Shown piece by piece: positions 56,728-64,000 of a stretch of DNA of 64,000 nt. Position 1 is the stretch's first letter. Each line of letters opens with the position of its first letter. Source of the DNA: Sporosarcina luteola (GTDB taxonomy: Bacteria > Bacillota > Bacilli > Bacillales_A > Planococcaceae); assembly GCA_014204635.1 (NCBI GenBank), contig JACHLS010000010.1, positions 96,234 to 160,233 on the forward strand. Direction: 5' to 3'. The notes below the pieces were generated by a model that did no database searches, was not told where the DNA came from, and worked only from the letters and a program-made list of their open reading frames with translations. Both the position numbers and the translations under genes were made by a program.

Positions 56728-57159
56728 TTATAGTAATTTCTTTTTTAATCTCTCTATCGCTTTTATCAACTCATTTTTATTACTCGCGTCCTTCATCCAC
56801 CTCGGGAGCCGGCTCGCTAAACTTTGGTTCCTATTCGGTTTTCTGCTTCTTAGTTTCGATGTAATGTAACTCTCCAAAAACAGTAAATGTTCTTTATTAA
56901 AGGCCCACAACTCTTCACCGCAGCAAGGGGTTCGCAGCCACAGCCTGTGAGCATAGCAAATCCTTTCATTACGCCGCCAAGGTGCCGCGTTCCTCAAACG
57001 CCCAATATCTAGTATGTATCCGCAATGCGTGCAGCTGATGGTACAACTAGTATGCTTCCATACAATCATTCGTTGACACCGGATGCATTCCAATAGTTTG
57101 TCGTTGTTCTGAAAGAAGTCATCAATCGTTTCACCAATATCGTTAAATCGGCTAGTCAT
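56728..57159 (-). CDS. Zinc-knuckle protein, unknown
   Basis: 143 residues from ATG 57159, where GGAGG is five bases upstream; ATG 57189 overlapping the previous stop is the alternative. Four Cys pairs: CIRC, CTHC and TPCCGEE suggest one or two zinc knuckles. The second half is basic (KLRSRKPNRNQSLASRLPRW). Resembles uncharacterised zinc-binding proteins found with toxin-immunity genes; naming is not possible. Confidence 0.72.
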   Translation of the reverse strand: MTSRFNDIGETIDDFFQNNDKLLECIRCQRMIVWKHTSCTISCTHCGYILDIGRLRNAAPWRRNERICYAHRLWLRTPCCGEELWAFNKEHLLFLESYITSKLRSRKPNRNQSLASRLPRWMKDASNKNELIKAIERLKKKLL

Positions 57160-57188
57160 TGATACCTCCAGAGGGATGTCCTTGCGCA

Positions 57189-57875
57189 TTAATAAAAATC
57201 ACAATGCACAAACCAATCCTGTTTTTCTAGATTGAAGAAGAAATAAAAACTGCCACTATCCACAATGTTGAAAAGAGCCTTTTCATCTGAACTTATTTGA
57301 AAAACAAAAGGGTAACTTTCCCCGAGAGAAGTTCCGCCTTGAATAAAAGAAGGATACCCTCCGACTTTATGCGTGGGATAGATATTTTCAACAATATCTT
57401 CGTAGTACTCAATACTCTCCTCTGATTCAAGCCGCAATATTTCATTTTCTATTTCACGACCAATGCTAGCAGAATCCTCCCAAGAAGGTGCGTCATTATG
57501 AACGAATGAAGGCGTTAATGGAAATGCCTTTATCTTCTTAGATTGTTTATTTATCTTTTGTAGTCCATCCAATTCCTTATAACAAGTGATCTTGAAAAAA
57601 GGAGATAAATCATCCACGATCAGATTATTAAACACATCAAAATCCATGTATATTGTTATTAACTGATAACTGTTCAATTCTTTCGGCACATAAGGTAAGT
57701 TGTATAAAAACATCGTGCAAATAGGTTCAAAATTAGAAGGTATCGTCTCCCCTTCTTTTCCCCATAAAACCTTGCCAATCCAGCTTTCCCCTAGTTCCTC
57801 TGTTGGCCGAAATCCACCTGTTTGAAAGATGACGGCTTGCTTAAACAGGGCATTTTTTATTTCTGTCACATCCAT
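57189..57875 (-). CDS. DUF1963 (YwqG-like) protein
   Basis: 228 residues from ATG 57875 with AAGGTG six bases upstream. The C-terminal half carries the family pattern: HKVGGYPSFIQGGTS, YPFVFQISSDEKAL and DSGSFYFFFNLEKQ. DUF1963 proteins are widespread and functionally undefined; YwqG of B. subtilis lies in the ywq region that also holds LXG-toxin genes. Cotranscribed with the zinc-knuckle gene. Confidence 0.85.
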   Translation of the reverse strand: MDVTEIKNALFKQAVIFQTGGFRPTEELGESWIGKVLWGKEGETIPSNFEPICTMFLYNLPYVPKELNSYQLITIYMDFDVFNNLIVDDLSPFFKITCYKELDGLQKINKQSKKIKAFPLTPSFVHNDAPSWEDSASIGREIENEILRLESEESIEYYEDIVENIYPTHKVGGYPSFIQGGTSLGESYPFVFQISSDEKALFNIVDSGSFYFFFNLEKQDWFVHCDFY

Positions 57876-57893
57876 CGAATTCACCTTCTACTC

Positions 57894-58394
57894 TTATTTT
57901 GATGAAATTTCACGCCGGAACTCCTCCATTTTCCTCTGCACTACTGCGGGAGGGATGAGCTGAACATGTTCACCTTTTTCATTGCAAGTGAAAATTCCTT
58001 TGAAAACTTCGGGCATGGCATCATACTGTTCCTCCAGCTGTTCATGAAATTCTTTGAAACAGTCATAGGGGTAGTTCTCCAGCAGGTAGCGCATCAAAAA
58101 TGCAGACCGCAAGACTTCGTATTCCTGATAATTGTAAGGAGTACTCTCAGGACGCTTCTTTAAGATGTCTAGCATCTTTTTTATAATAACCGCAACTTCC
58201 TCTTCGCTCGCAAAAGCAGCATACCCTCGAATGGCAGTAAGCCGCATATCCAAATAACGCTCTTTTTTATACACTTTCAGGAAAAAATCCTTTCCGTCCT
58301 CCGGCAAATCAAACACCAATTGCTTTAATAGGGCGTTGCGTTTGGCAATATCTTTTGTCTCAAAATATATTTCCGTTGCGCTTAATTCGACCAT
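57894..58394 (-). CDS. HEAT-like helical protein, unknown
   Basis: 166 residues from ATG 58394, eight bases after GGAGG. All-helical: IYFETKDIAKRNALLKQLVF, RLTAIRGYAAFASEEEVAVI and LMRYLLENYPYDCFKEFHEQ resemble HEAT-type pairs, with an extended C-terminus ending VQRKMEEFRREISSK. Typical of small immunity proteins but not assignable. Eighteen bases before the DUF1963 gene. Confidence 0.72.
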   Translation of the reverse strand: MVELSATEIYFETKDIAKRNALLKQLVFDLPEDGKDFFLKVYKKERYLDMRLTAIRGYAAFASEEEVAVIIKKMLDILKKRPESTPYNYQEYEVLRSAFLMRYLLENYPYDCFKEFHEQLEEQYDAMPEVFKGIFTCNEKGEHVQLIPPAVVQRKMEEFRREISSK

Positions 58395-58591
58395 ATACCG
58401 TACCTCCATTCCTAAGCAATAAAGTGACAACCTTAAAAAGAACTACTGAAATTACTATGATACTAGACTACGACGAATAGCGGTGTCATCCCCCGGTCAG
58501 TTTTTAGAAAAACCGTCTTAGCCCTTCGAGTTGAGTAGTTATCAAATAGTTCTTTCTCTCTAGCTGGCTTCTATGAGAAGCTGTACATACG

Positions 58592-59646
58592 TTACCGCTT
58601 ATAGTCGGGCTGTTCCAAAGTAATAGGATTCGGATTGCTGAGCACCCAGTACACTGCTAGTTCGCATAGTCTCGCAGGTTCATCCCTGCCATTGCCGTTG
58701 TGAAGTACTTTTGTTAATGAGACTGCCTCCTGAAGTGCAACTGGAGGTAATGGCGTACCCAAGCAGAAGTATTGGTTCAAACTACTGAGCATTTTACGAT
58801 ATTGCTTATCCCAGTTGCTTCCTCCATTATCTATAATTTCATATGCCACTTTACCAGTAATGCGGATCACCTCACCCTGAACGGTGGAGGCATGTCCTTG
58901 TGAAGGAATTAGTAAACTCCAGAGTTCATGATGTTGCACCTGCCATCCTGTTGTGGAAACTACTATTTGGGAGAATCCATCATGAATCTTTCGTTTCCCT
59001 ACCGGAGGGACATCGAATAGCTCATATAGACGATCAAGCGCATCATCGGTTTGACTTAAATATTCTTTATTGAAGCCTTCTCTGTGAAATTCAAAGTCGG
59101 TTCCAATCCGCATAATTGAGTCTTTCATGTCCTGTGTAACAGTTAGACCAGCAGCAAGCAAAATATAGGCAACTTCCGACATGTTCACAATATCCATGTT
59201 TTGACACATAGACAACGCTTTTTCTAAAGGTGTCTGTTTCTTCATGTTTTGCGCACGGACATTTGCATCTCTCGCAACCAACGTGCGTACCGCATTCGGT
59301 TTAAAAGATGCTGCCGCAGAAAATAAAGGTGTCTCGTTTTGATAATCAACCGCTTCTATGTCCACACCTAAATCAAGCAGCAATTCCGTATGACCGCACC
59401 AACTTCTAGCATGTTGATGTAGAGGCGTTCTTCCGTAACGATCTCTAGCATTTATATCCGCCCCCCGTTCAACAAGCCAACGAACCAATTCATCCGGTAT
59501 ATTGAAAAAGCTCAAGGCAGTTGATTTACTGTATCCGCCCTGGGCATCTAAATTCAGAGGGTAAATACCTCTTTTAATGCCGATATGTCGCCTGTTTCAA
59601 TTAATTCATCGAAATGTTTCGGTAAGGTTTTTCTCTTCCTGCCCAT
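58592..59646 (-). pseudogene. Frameshifted ankyrin-repeat gene
   Basis: ATG 59646 follows GGGGAG by eight bases and reads MGRKRKTLPKHFDELIETGD, then ISALKEVFTL; one base is missing between 59554 and 59555, and the next frame continues NLDAQGGYSKSTALSFFNIP, DELVRWLVERGADINARD and three more ankyrin repeats, ending at 58592. Restored length is about 351 residues. The part downstream (307 codons from an internal TTG) keeps the repeats and a C-terminal domain but no ribosome site. The join is in a conserved N-terminal region of this ankyrin family. Confidence 0.8.
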
Positions 59647-59755
59647 CTGTGCTTCTCCCCTTACATATATTTTCACATGCTTTTACTTGGGATTCTTTCT
59701 CGATTTTAACCGTTTTTATTTCTGTCCTCTTACTAACCGGAAATGAAAGCAAAGT

Positions 59756-60064
59756 TTAGCGAAAGCCATCTTCTGGCTCCCCGACTTCAAATCCCAATAC
59801 TGTTGTGGCTTCCAATTTAAATCTCCCAATCCAAGAACTCCAATCTTCATCGCACATCTGAGCATAAAATGATAATCCACTTGGTTCCACAGAAGCCATT
59901 ATAAAAACGTCATCAACTTCCTGCCCGAACCAATAGGGTATTCCATTTGTAAATCCGATCCAACCTGGCATGCTTTCATATAGAGTCGCTACTTGATTCC
60001 ACACTTCATCCGATAGGTAATACCATATATTTAGATTGCATGTTTGATCATTTATGCTGCTCAT
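59756..60064 (-). CDS. Small protein, intact paralogue of the broken gene at 55389
   Basis: 102 residues from ATG 60064 with GGAGGGG upstream; the longer frame runs through that site. Contains CNLNIWYYLSDEVWNQVATL, WIGFTNGIPYWFGQEVDDVF and WIGRFKLEATTVLGFEVGEP. Spacer sequence before both paralogues is also similar, so the duplication included upstream DNA. Family unknown, with a Trp-rich globular look. Confidence 0.78.
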   Translation of the reverse strand: MSSINDQTCNLNIWYYLSDEVWNQVATLYESMPGWIGFTNGIPYWFGQEVDDVFIMASVEPSGLSFYAQMCDEDWSSWIGRFKLEATTVLGFEVGEPEDGFR

Positions 60065-60274
60065 TTGTTTCCCCTCCTTTTCGATATTGGTTCCGTCCAA
60101 AAAGCATTCCTCCCAATACATACTATACCGGAGCATGGTAGAAAAGCGATGTTCTCCACGAATACAGCTTGCAGAATAATGATTAAGCGAAGTGCTGGAT
60201 AGGAATCCGATTATGTTGTCTGGCATTAAATTTTACAACCTCTTGAACGAAATGTTTGGTCTTTAATAAACAAA
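60065..60274. other. Spacer upstream of the intact paralogue
   Basis: No gene supported. Around 60140-60180 it resembles the DNA at about 55760-55800 (GAAAAGCGATGTTC versus GAAAAGCTATGTTC), showing the duplicated unit includes upstream sequence. Confidence 0.45.
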
Positions 60275-60325
60275 ATAGGACTGCCCTAAAGATCATGTGA
60301 AATGACTTCTAGGGCAGCCCCTTTT
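60275..60325 (-). terminator. Terminator of the lhgO-gntR operon
   Basis: ACTGCCCTA and TAGGGCAG arms (60280-60288, 60310-60317), on minus followed by TCCTATTTTG. Confidence 0.75.
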
Positions 60326-60398
60326 ACTCTTCTAAAAGTAATCTCAAACAGAAAATGCTAATCTGAAACGATTTAAGTTCATTGATGTTCAAGTATTG

Positions 60399-61097
60399 TT
60401 ACGATTTTAGATGAAGCTGCAATTTTTTCTCAACATTAGTCAAATGAATTTTGCTTTGCACCTTGGCAAGCTCGGGTTGTTCCGCTTCTATAGCTAAATA
60501 AATATTTTCATGTTCCTTATACACAATATCTCTTTTTCTTTTTAACCCTACGTTCTGTTTTAATGTAATGGACAGAGCACGTTTATATAATGAGGAAAGA
60601 CTTTCAAGCATATTCATCATAACTGGATTATGCGTCGCTCGTACGATGGAAAGATGGAATTCAAAATCCGCGTCCTGGCCTGTTTTATGTTCTGTATAAA
60701 AGTCACTTTTTAGCCATTCCAGCGCATTTCGTATTTCTTCTAATTCTTCAGGTGTCCTTCTTAATGCCGCTAAAGCTGCTGCTTCTGGCTCTAATATTTT
60801 TCGAAGTTCAAATAGGTACCCCATGTTATCGACATCTGTATCGTCGATATGGAAATGCTGCATTAATGAAGCAAAACCAATATCCTCAACATAGCTACCT
60901 CCTCCTTGTTGCGATGAGATGATCCCCATTGCCCGAAGTACGCTTAAGGCTTCTCGAATCGGAGCACGGCTAACGTTAAATTGATTTGCCAGTTCCATTT
61001 CTGTAGGTAATTTAGCACCGCGAGGTAATTTTCCTTCTTCGATCATTTTAATTAATTCCCTCGTAATAATTTGAGATACTTTCTCTTTTTTTGACAT
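60399..61097 (-). CDS. GntR/FadR-family transcriptional regulator
   Basis: 232 residues. N-terminal winged helix (about 5-72) with LPTEMELANQFNVSRAPIRE followed by ALSVLRAMGII, and a C-terminal FCD domain (about 90-225) with the metal-site residues in FEFHLSIVRATHN. AAGGAGA precedes ATG 61097. It follows lhgO by 21 bases, so it is autoregulated if it controls lhgO. Probable operators lie at 62471-62562. Ligand unknown, perhaps a hydroxy-acid. Confidence 0.93.
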   Translation of the reverse strand: MSKKEKVSQIITRELIKMIEEGKLPRGAKLPTEMELANQFNVSRAPIREALSVLRAMGIISSQQGGGSYVEDIGFASLMQHFHIDDTDVDNMGYLFELRKILEPEAAALAALRRTPEELEEIRNALEWLKSDFYTEHKTGQDADFEFHLSIVRATHNPVMMNMLESLSSLYKRALSITLKQNVGLKRKRDIVYKEHENIYLAIEAEQPELAKVQSKIHLTNVEKKLQLHLKS

Positions 61098-61118
61098 ATT
61101 ATCTCCTTATGTTTTGAT

Positions 61119-62306
61119 TTAGGGTTCAGGTATCTGTTCACAAATAGCTCTTCCTATTGAGATAGAAGCAGTTGCAGCGGGTGAAGGTGCGTTTAAAACA
61201 TGTAATGACCGTTTATTTGATACGATGAGGAAATCATCAACTAGCTTCCCCTCATTTGTCAGGGCCTGAGCGCGTACTCCGTTTTCAGCTGAGACTAAAT
61301 CATCGCCAGTCACTTCTGGAATTAACCTTTGCAAGTTTTTCACAAACATATTTTTGCTATAGGAACGCAGCATTTCTTTAAATCCTTCTCCCAGATTTTG
61401 TCTGGCAATCTTCCAAAACGCAGGATAAGCCAGCACTTCAGTGAAATCTTTAAAGTTAAAATCGCTTTTTCGATAACCTTCTCGTTTAAAGCTAAGAACA
61501 GCATTCGGGCCAGCATGTACATGTCCATCAATCATACGGGTAAAATGCACACCTAAAAATGGAAAATCAGGATTAGGTACGGGATAGATTAAATGTTTCA
61601 CCAGGTAATGTTTTTCTGGTTTTAATTCGAAATACTCTCCTCTAAAAGGAACAATTTGCATGTCCGTTTTAATTCCTTCCAAGGCCGCAATCCGATCACA
61701 ATGTAAACCAGCACAATTGATAACATATTGAGCTCGATACGTGCCTCGATTGCATCCAATTTCCACTTCGTTTTCACCGGTGCGAATTTCTTCAACTTTT
61801 GTATTTAATAAAATCTCTCCACCACGTTCTTGTATTATTTTTCCTAGTTCTTTAGATACTTCCTTATAATTAACAATTCCTGCGTCTTTCACATGGACCG
61901 CCTTTATTCCATTCACATGTGGTTCGATTTCATTTAGTTGTTGGTTATTGATTAATTCTATATTTAACCCATTTTGGAGTCCACGGTCATATAAATTGTT
62001 GAGTTGTGGAATTTCCTCTTGTTTTGTAGCAACTATTACTTTACCGCACATTTCATATTGAATTTCTCGTTGGTCACAAAAATCACGTAATAATTCAGCT
62101 CCCTGTTTAGACAGAGAAGCTTTTAAACTACCAGGCTTATAGTAAATACCCGAATGGATGACGCCACTATTATGCCCGGTTTGATGAAATGCAAGTTCCT
62201 GTTCCTTTTCTAATACTGCCAATTTTGCTTGAGGGTATTTGCTGCTTAACGCAAACGCCGTCGATAGCCCGACAATCCCACCGCCTATAATAATATAATC
62301 GTACAT
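61119..62306 (-). CDS. lhgO: L-2-hydroxyglutarate oxidase
   Basis: FAD-dependent oxidoreductase of 395 residues; LhgO oxidises L-2-hydroxyglutarate to 2-oxoglutarate, passing electrons to the membrane quinone pool. FAD motif IIIGGGIVGLSTAFAL (about 5-20), HNSGVIHSGIYYKPGS (about 46-61, typical of LhgO), YVINCAGLHCDRIA, PFRGEYFEL and a C-terminal NAPSPAATASISIG. GGAAAGGATG lies before ATG 62306. Divergent from an anion MFS transporter. Related DAO-family enzymes cannot be fully excluded. Confidence 0.9.
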   Translation of the reverse strand: MYDYIIIGGGIVGLSTAFALSSKYPQAKLAVLEKEQELAFHQTGHNSGVIHSGIYYKPGSLKASLSKQGAELLRDFCDQREIQYEMCGKVIVATKQEEIPQLNNLYDRGLQNGLNIELINNQQLNEIEPHVNGIKAVHVKDAGIVNYKEVSKELGKIIQERGGEILLNTKVEEIRTGENEVEIGCNRGTYRAQYVINCAGLHCDRIAALEGIKTDMQIVPFRGEYFELKPEKHYLVKHLIYPVPNPDFPFLGVHFTRMIDGHVHAGPNAVLSFKREGYRKSDFNFKDFTEVLAYPAFWKIARQNLGEGFKEMLRSYSKNMFVKNLQRLIPEVTGDDLVSAENGVRAQALTNEGKLVDDFLIVSNKRSLHVLNAPSPAATASISIGRAICEQIPEP

Positions 62307-62452
62307 GATCTAAATCATCCTTTATTTTTTATTTGTAAAAAACAAAAGCGATACTCAAATATCTGACCCTATTTTACAGAGTTGTCATAAAAGAAACAAG
62401 TACTTGGCTAAAATTTGTATTACAACTTTATTTGCATTAATTTCAAACTCTA

Positions 62453-62496
62453 TTGACAATTAGAAAAAACGTATGATAAACTGCTTTTAATCATAC
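62453..62496 (+). promoter_or_regulatory. Promoter of the MFS gene with inverted repeat
   Basis: TTGACA at 62453-62458, with GATAAA (62475-62480) 16 bases on or TAAACT at 18. GTATGAT and ATCATAC (62471-62477, 62490-62496) form an inverted repeat over the -10 and start. Confidence 0.6.
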
Positions 62497-62531
62497 ATCT
62501 TAAGATAAACTTACCTTTTAATTAAATAATA

Positions 62532-62562
62532 TGTCATACAACTATATCCTACTTGTATGACA
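62532..62562. promoter_or_regulatory. Second GntR-type inverted repeat
   Basis: TGTCATACAA and TTGTATGACA, eleven bases apart. The GTATGA/TCATAC core is shared with the repeat at 62471-62496. It lies in the leader of the MFS gene. Confidence 0.65.
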
Positions 62563-62613
62563 ATAAAGGAGGCGTGAATGTAAAGGAAGCAAATAAAATA
62601 AAGAGGTGACTGT

Positions 62614-63879
62614 ATGAAGAGAACTCGTGTTAGATGGCTTGTTGTCATATTATTATTTGTAGCGACTAGTATTAATTATATGGACCGAGCTATACTTGGC
62701 ATTGCCGGACCAATGATAATGGAAGATCTTTCTTTAAATGCGGTTCAGTTCGGTTTACTTGGCTCCGCTTTCTTTTGGACATACGCAATTATGCAGCTTC
62801 CTGTTGGCATGATTATCGACCGTCTTGGCGCGCGTTTAACATATACAATCGCGGTTATTTGGTGGTCTTTATGCACGGTCTTGACTGGGTTCGGCCGTTC
62901 TCTTGGTATGTTAATTGGAATACGCGCATTAATGGGCATTGGTGAGGCACCCGCATTTCCAACAAATACACGTGCTATTTCCGATTGGCTGCCTCCCCAT
63001 GAACGGGGCATTGCCAATGGGATATTCGGTTCAGGTGTTGCTGTTGGTGTCGGGCTGAGCACACCACTACTAGCCTGGGTCATTAATAACTGGGGATGGA
63101 GAATCTCTTTTGTCGCAGCAGGTTTATTAGGTTTTGTTTGGGTTGTATTTTGGCTTTTATTCTTTAAAAATCGACCAAATGAAAGCGCTATCACAAATGA
63201 AGCGGAAAAGCAATACATTGAAGCCGGGAAAGGAAATTCCGCCAAACAAGATAGTGTAAAGGTATCTTATTTCCAATTTTTAAAGTTCCGAAGTGTTTGG
63301 GGCATTTTGTACGGATTATTTTCTTACAATTATTTAACATATTTAATGATGACATGGCTTCCAACATACTTGGTTGTCGAAAGAAACATGACATTGTTAA
63401 ATGCAGGATTCGCAACTCTTGTACCTTGGATTGCATCATTTTTAGGAAATTTACTTGGGGGATATTTGTCAGATACGTTAATTAAAAAAGGGTGGAATCC
63501 AATTAAAGCAAGAAAAGTTGTCCTGGCGACAGGAATGGTGTTTCCTATCGCGATTATCCCCTCCGTCTTCACTGAAAACTCAATAACTGCACTTACTTTA
63601 ATTACAATAGCCATAGGTGGAGCTGGACTAGCTGGCGGAATTCTCTGGGCTACTGTGTCAGACTTAGCACCTATTGGCGCGGAAGGAAAACTGGCTGGTT
63701 TACAAAACTTTGTGGGCAACCTTGCAGGATGGATAGCACCTGTAGCAACTGGAGCCTTAGTTGCATACTACAGCAGCTTCTCAATTGCCCTCATCATTAC
63801 AGGTGCTATCTGCTTACTCGCTTCCATCGGGTATATTTTCTTGATCAAAAACGAGAAAATTGTTATACCTGCAAATTAG
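62614..63879 (+). CDS. MFS transporter, anion:cation symporter (ACS) type
   Basis: 421 residues with twelve membrane segments. Begins WLVVILLFVATSINYMDRAI (the NYxDR motif of ACS-family hexuronate, glucarate and galactonate carriers), then IMQLPVGMIIDRLGARL (MFS motif A-like) and GIGEAPAFPTNTRAISDWLP. GTGACTG-type leader; AGAGGTGA precedes ATG 62614. Divergent from lhgO; the substrate is probably a sugar acid or dicarboxylate-like hydroxy-acid, inferred from family and neighbours. Confidence 0.92.
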   Translation: MKRTRVRWLVVILLFVATSINYMDRAILGIAGPMIMEDLSLNAVQFGLLGSAFFWTYAIMQLPVGMIIDRLGARLTYTIAVIWWSLCTVLTGFGRSLGMLIGIRALMGIGEAPAFPTNTRAISDWLPPHERGIANGIFGSGVAVGVGLSTPLLAWVINNWGWRISFVAAGLLGFVWVVFWLLFFKNRPNESAITNEAEKQYIEAGKGNSAKQDSVKVSYFQFLKFRSVWGILYGLFSYNYLTYLMMTWLPTYLVVERNMTLLNAGFATLVPWIASFLGNLLGGYLSDTLIKKGWNPIKARKVVLATGMVFPIAIIPSVFTENSITALTLITIAIGGAGLAGGILWATVSDLAPIGAEGKLAGLQNFVGNLAGWIAPVATGALVAYYSSFSIALIITGAICLLASIGYIFLIKNEKIVIPAN

Positions 63880-63968
63880 GAATGAAAAAAGCGATGTTTT
63901 CTATTAGGAGCATTCCTGTTAGAAGCTTTTCAGGGACTTGAATAGAAAAAGCCCTCTTGGTATGATGC

Positions 63969-63997
63969 GGGGTGTCAAATCTGCACGAATTGACCCC
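63969..63997. repeat. Inverted repeat at the right window edge
   Basis: GGGGTGTCAA and TTGACCCC (63969-63978, 63990-63997), eleven bases apart, at the end of the window. It might be the tip of an insertion sequence or the start of a terminator; the rest is outside. Confidence 0.3.
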
Positions 63998-64000
63998 TAA

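Noticed and set aside
1..64000. CRISPR arrays, tRNA or rRNA genes, prophage
   Set aside because: No regularly spaced repeats, cloverleaf-type sequences or phage structural genes were recognised by eye; a tRNAscan or CRISPR scan was not possible.

Overview
The window is chromosomal DNA of a low-GC, endospore-forming Gram-positive bacterium. The left third keeps the Bacillus subtilis order ysoA-tig-clpX-lonA-engB-hemAXCDBL-spoVID-valS-folC (read on the minus strand), with Bacillales signals: a valine T-box, TTG starts after strong Shine-Dalgarno sites, and U-tailed hairpin terminators. Several protein sequences look like Planococcaceae (Sporosarcina-like) to me; that placement is inference. No tRNA, rRNA, CRISPR array or intact mobile element was recognised.

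Layout. 1-20.3 kb: the conserved core block on the minus strand. It departs from the B. subtilis arrangement in four ways: a plus-strand trio (two RimK-like ATP-grasp ligases and a small membrane protein) sits between valS and folC; lonB is absent between clpX and lonA; ysxE is absent beside spoVID; and the SpoVID-like protein lacks the C-terminal LysM domain. 20.5-29 kb: scattered single genes (DUF2935, SDR, DUF1835/DUF3658, NUDIX, GNAT, CPBP protease, two lipoproteins) with long spacers holding coding remnants. 29.3-33.8 kb: a complete branched-chain amino-acid ABC transporter operon (livJHMGF). 34-36.2 kb: a class A penicillin-binding protein. 37-43 kb: a cyclic-ureide (allantoin or hydantoin) island with an IclR regulator, amidohydrolase, DUF3311, sodium symporter, M20 carbamoylase-type hydrolase and AroM-family protein. 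43.6-46.5 kb: a Fur-box-preceded FAD reductase, then a divergent alpha/beta hydrolase and TetR regulator.

46.6-60.1 kb is the most unusual part: about 14 small accessory genes resembling the immunity arsenal of polymorphic-toxin systems (SMI1/KNR4, ankyrin repeats, DUF4274, DUF1963-like, DUF6508, HEAT-like and several unrecognised families), with no toxin gene. At least five are broken: four carry one-base deletions, two in-frame stops were seen (one with a frameshift), and one has ACG where ATG is expected. An IS3-family transposase scar lies at the left edge. I read it as a decaying orphan immunity-gene array. 60.4-63.9 kb: a GntR/FadR regulator and L-2-hydroxyglutarate oxidase divergent from an MFS anion transporter, with two inverted repeats sharing a GTATGA core between them.

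How the parts work together: the hem operon makes uroporphyrinogen III from glutamyl-tRNA; the ureide island encodes uptake plus ring opening and carbamoyl hydrolysis; liv genes import branched-chain amino acids; the last locus imports and oxidises a hydroxy-acid. Start codons were often moved downstream of the longest reading frame when a Shine-Dalgarno site decided it, as noted per gene.
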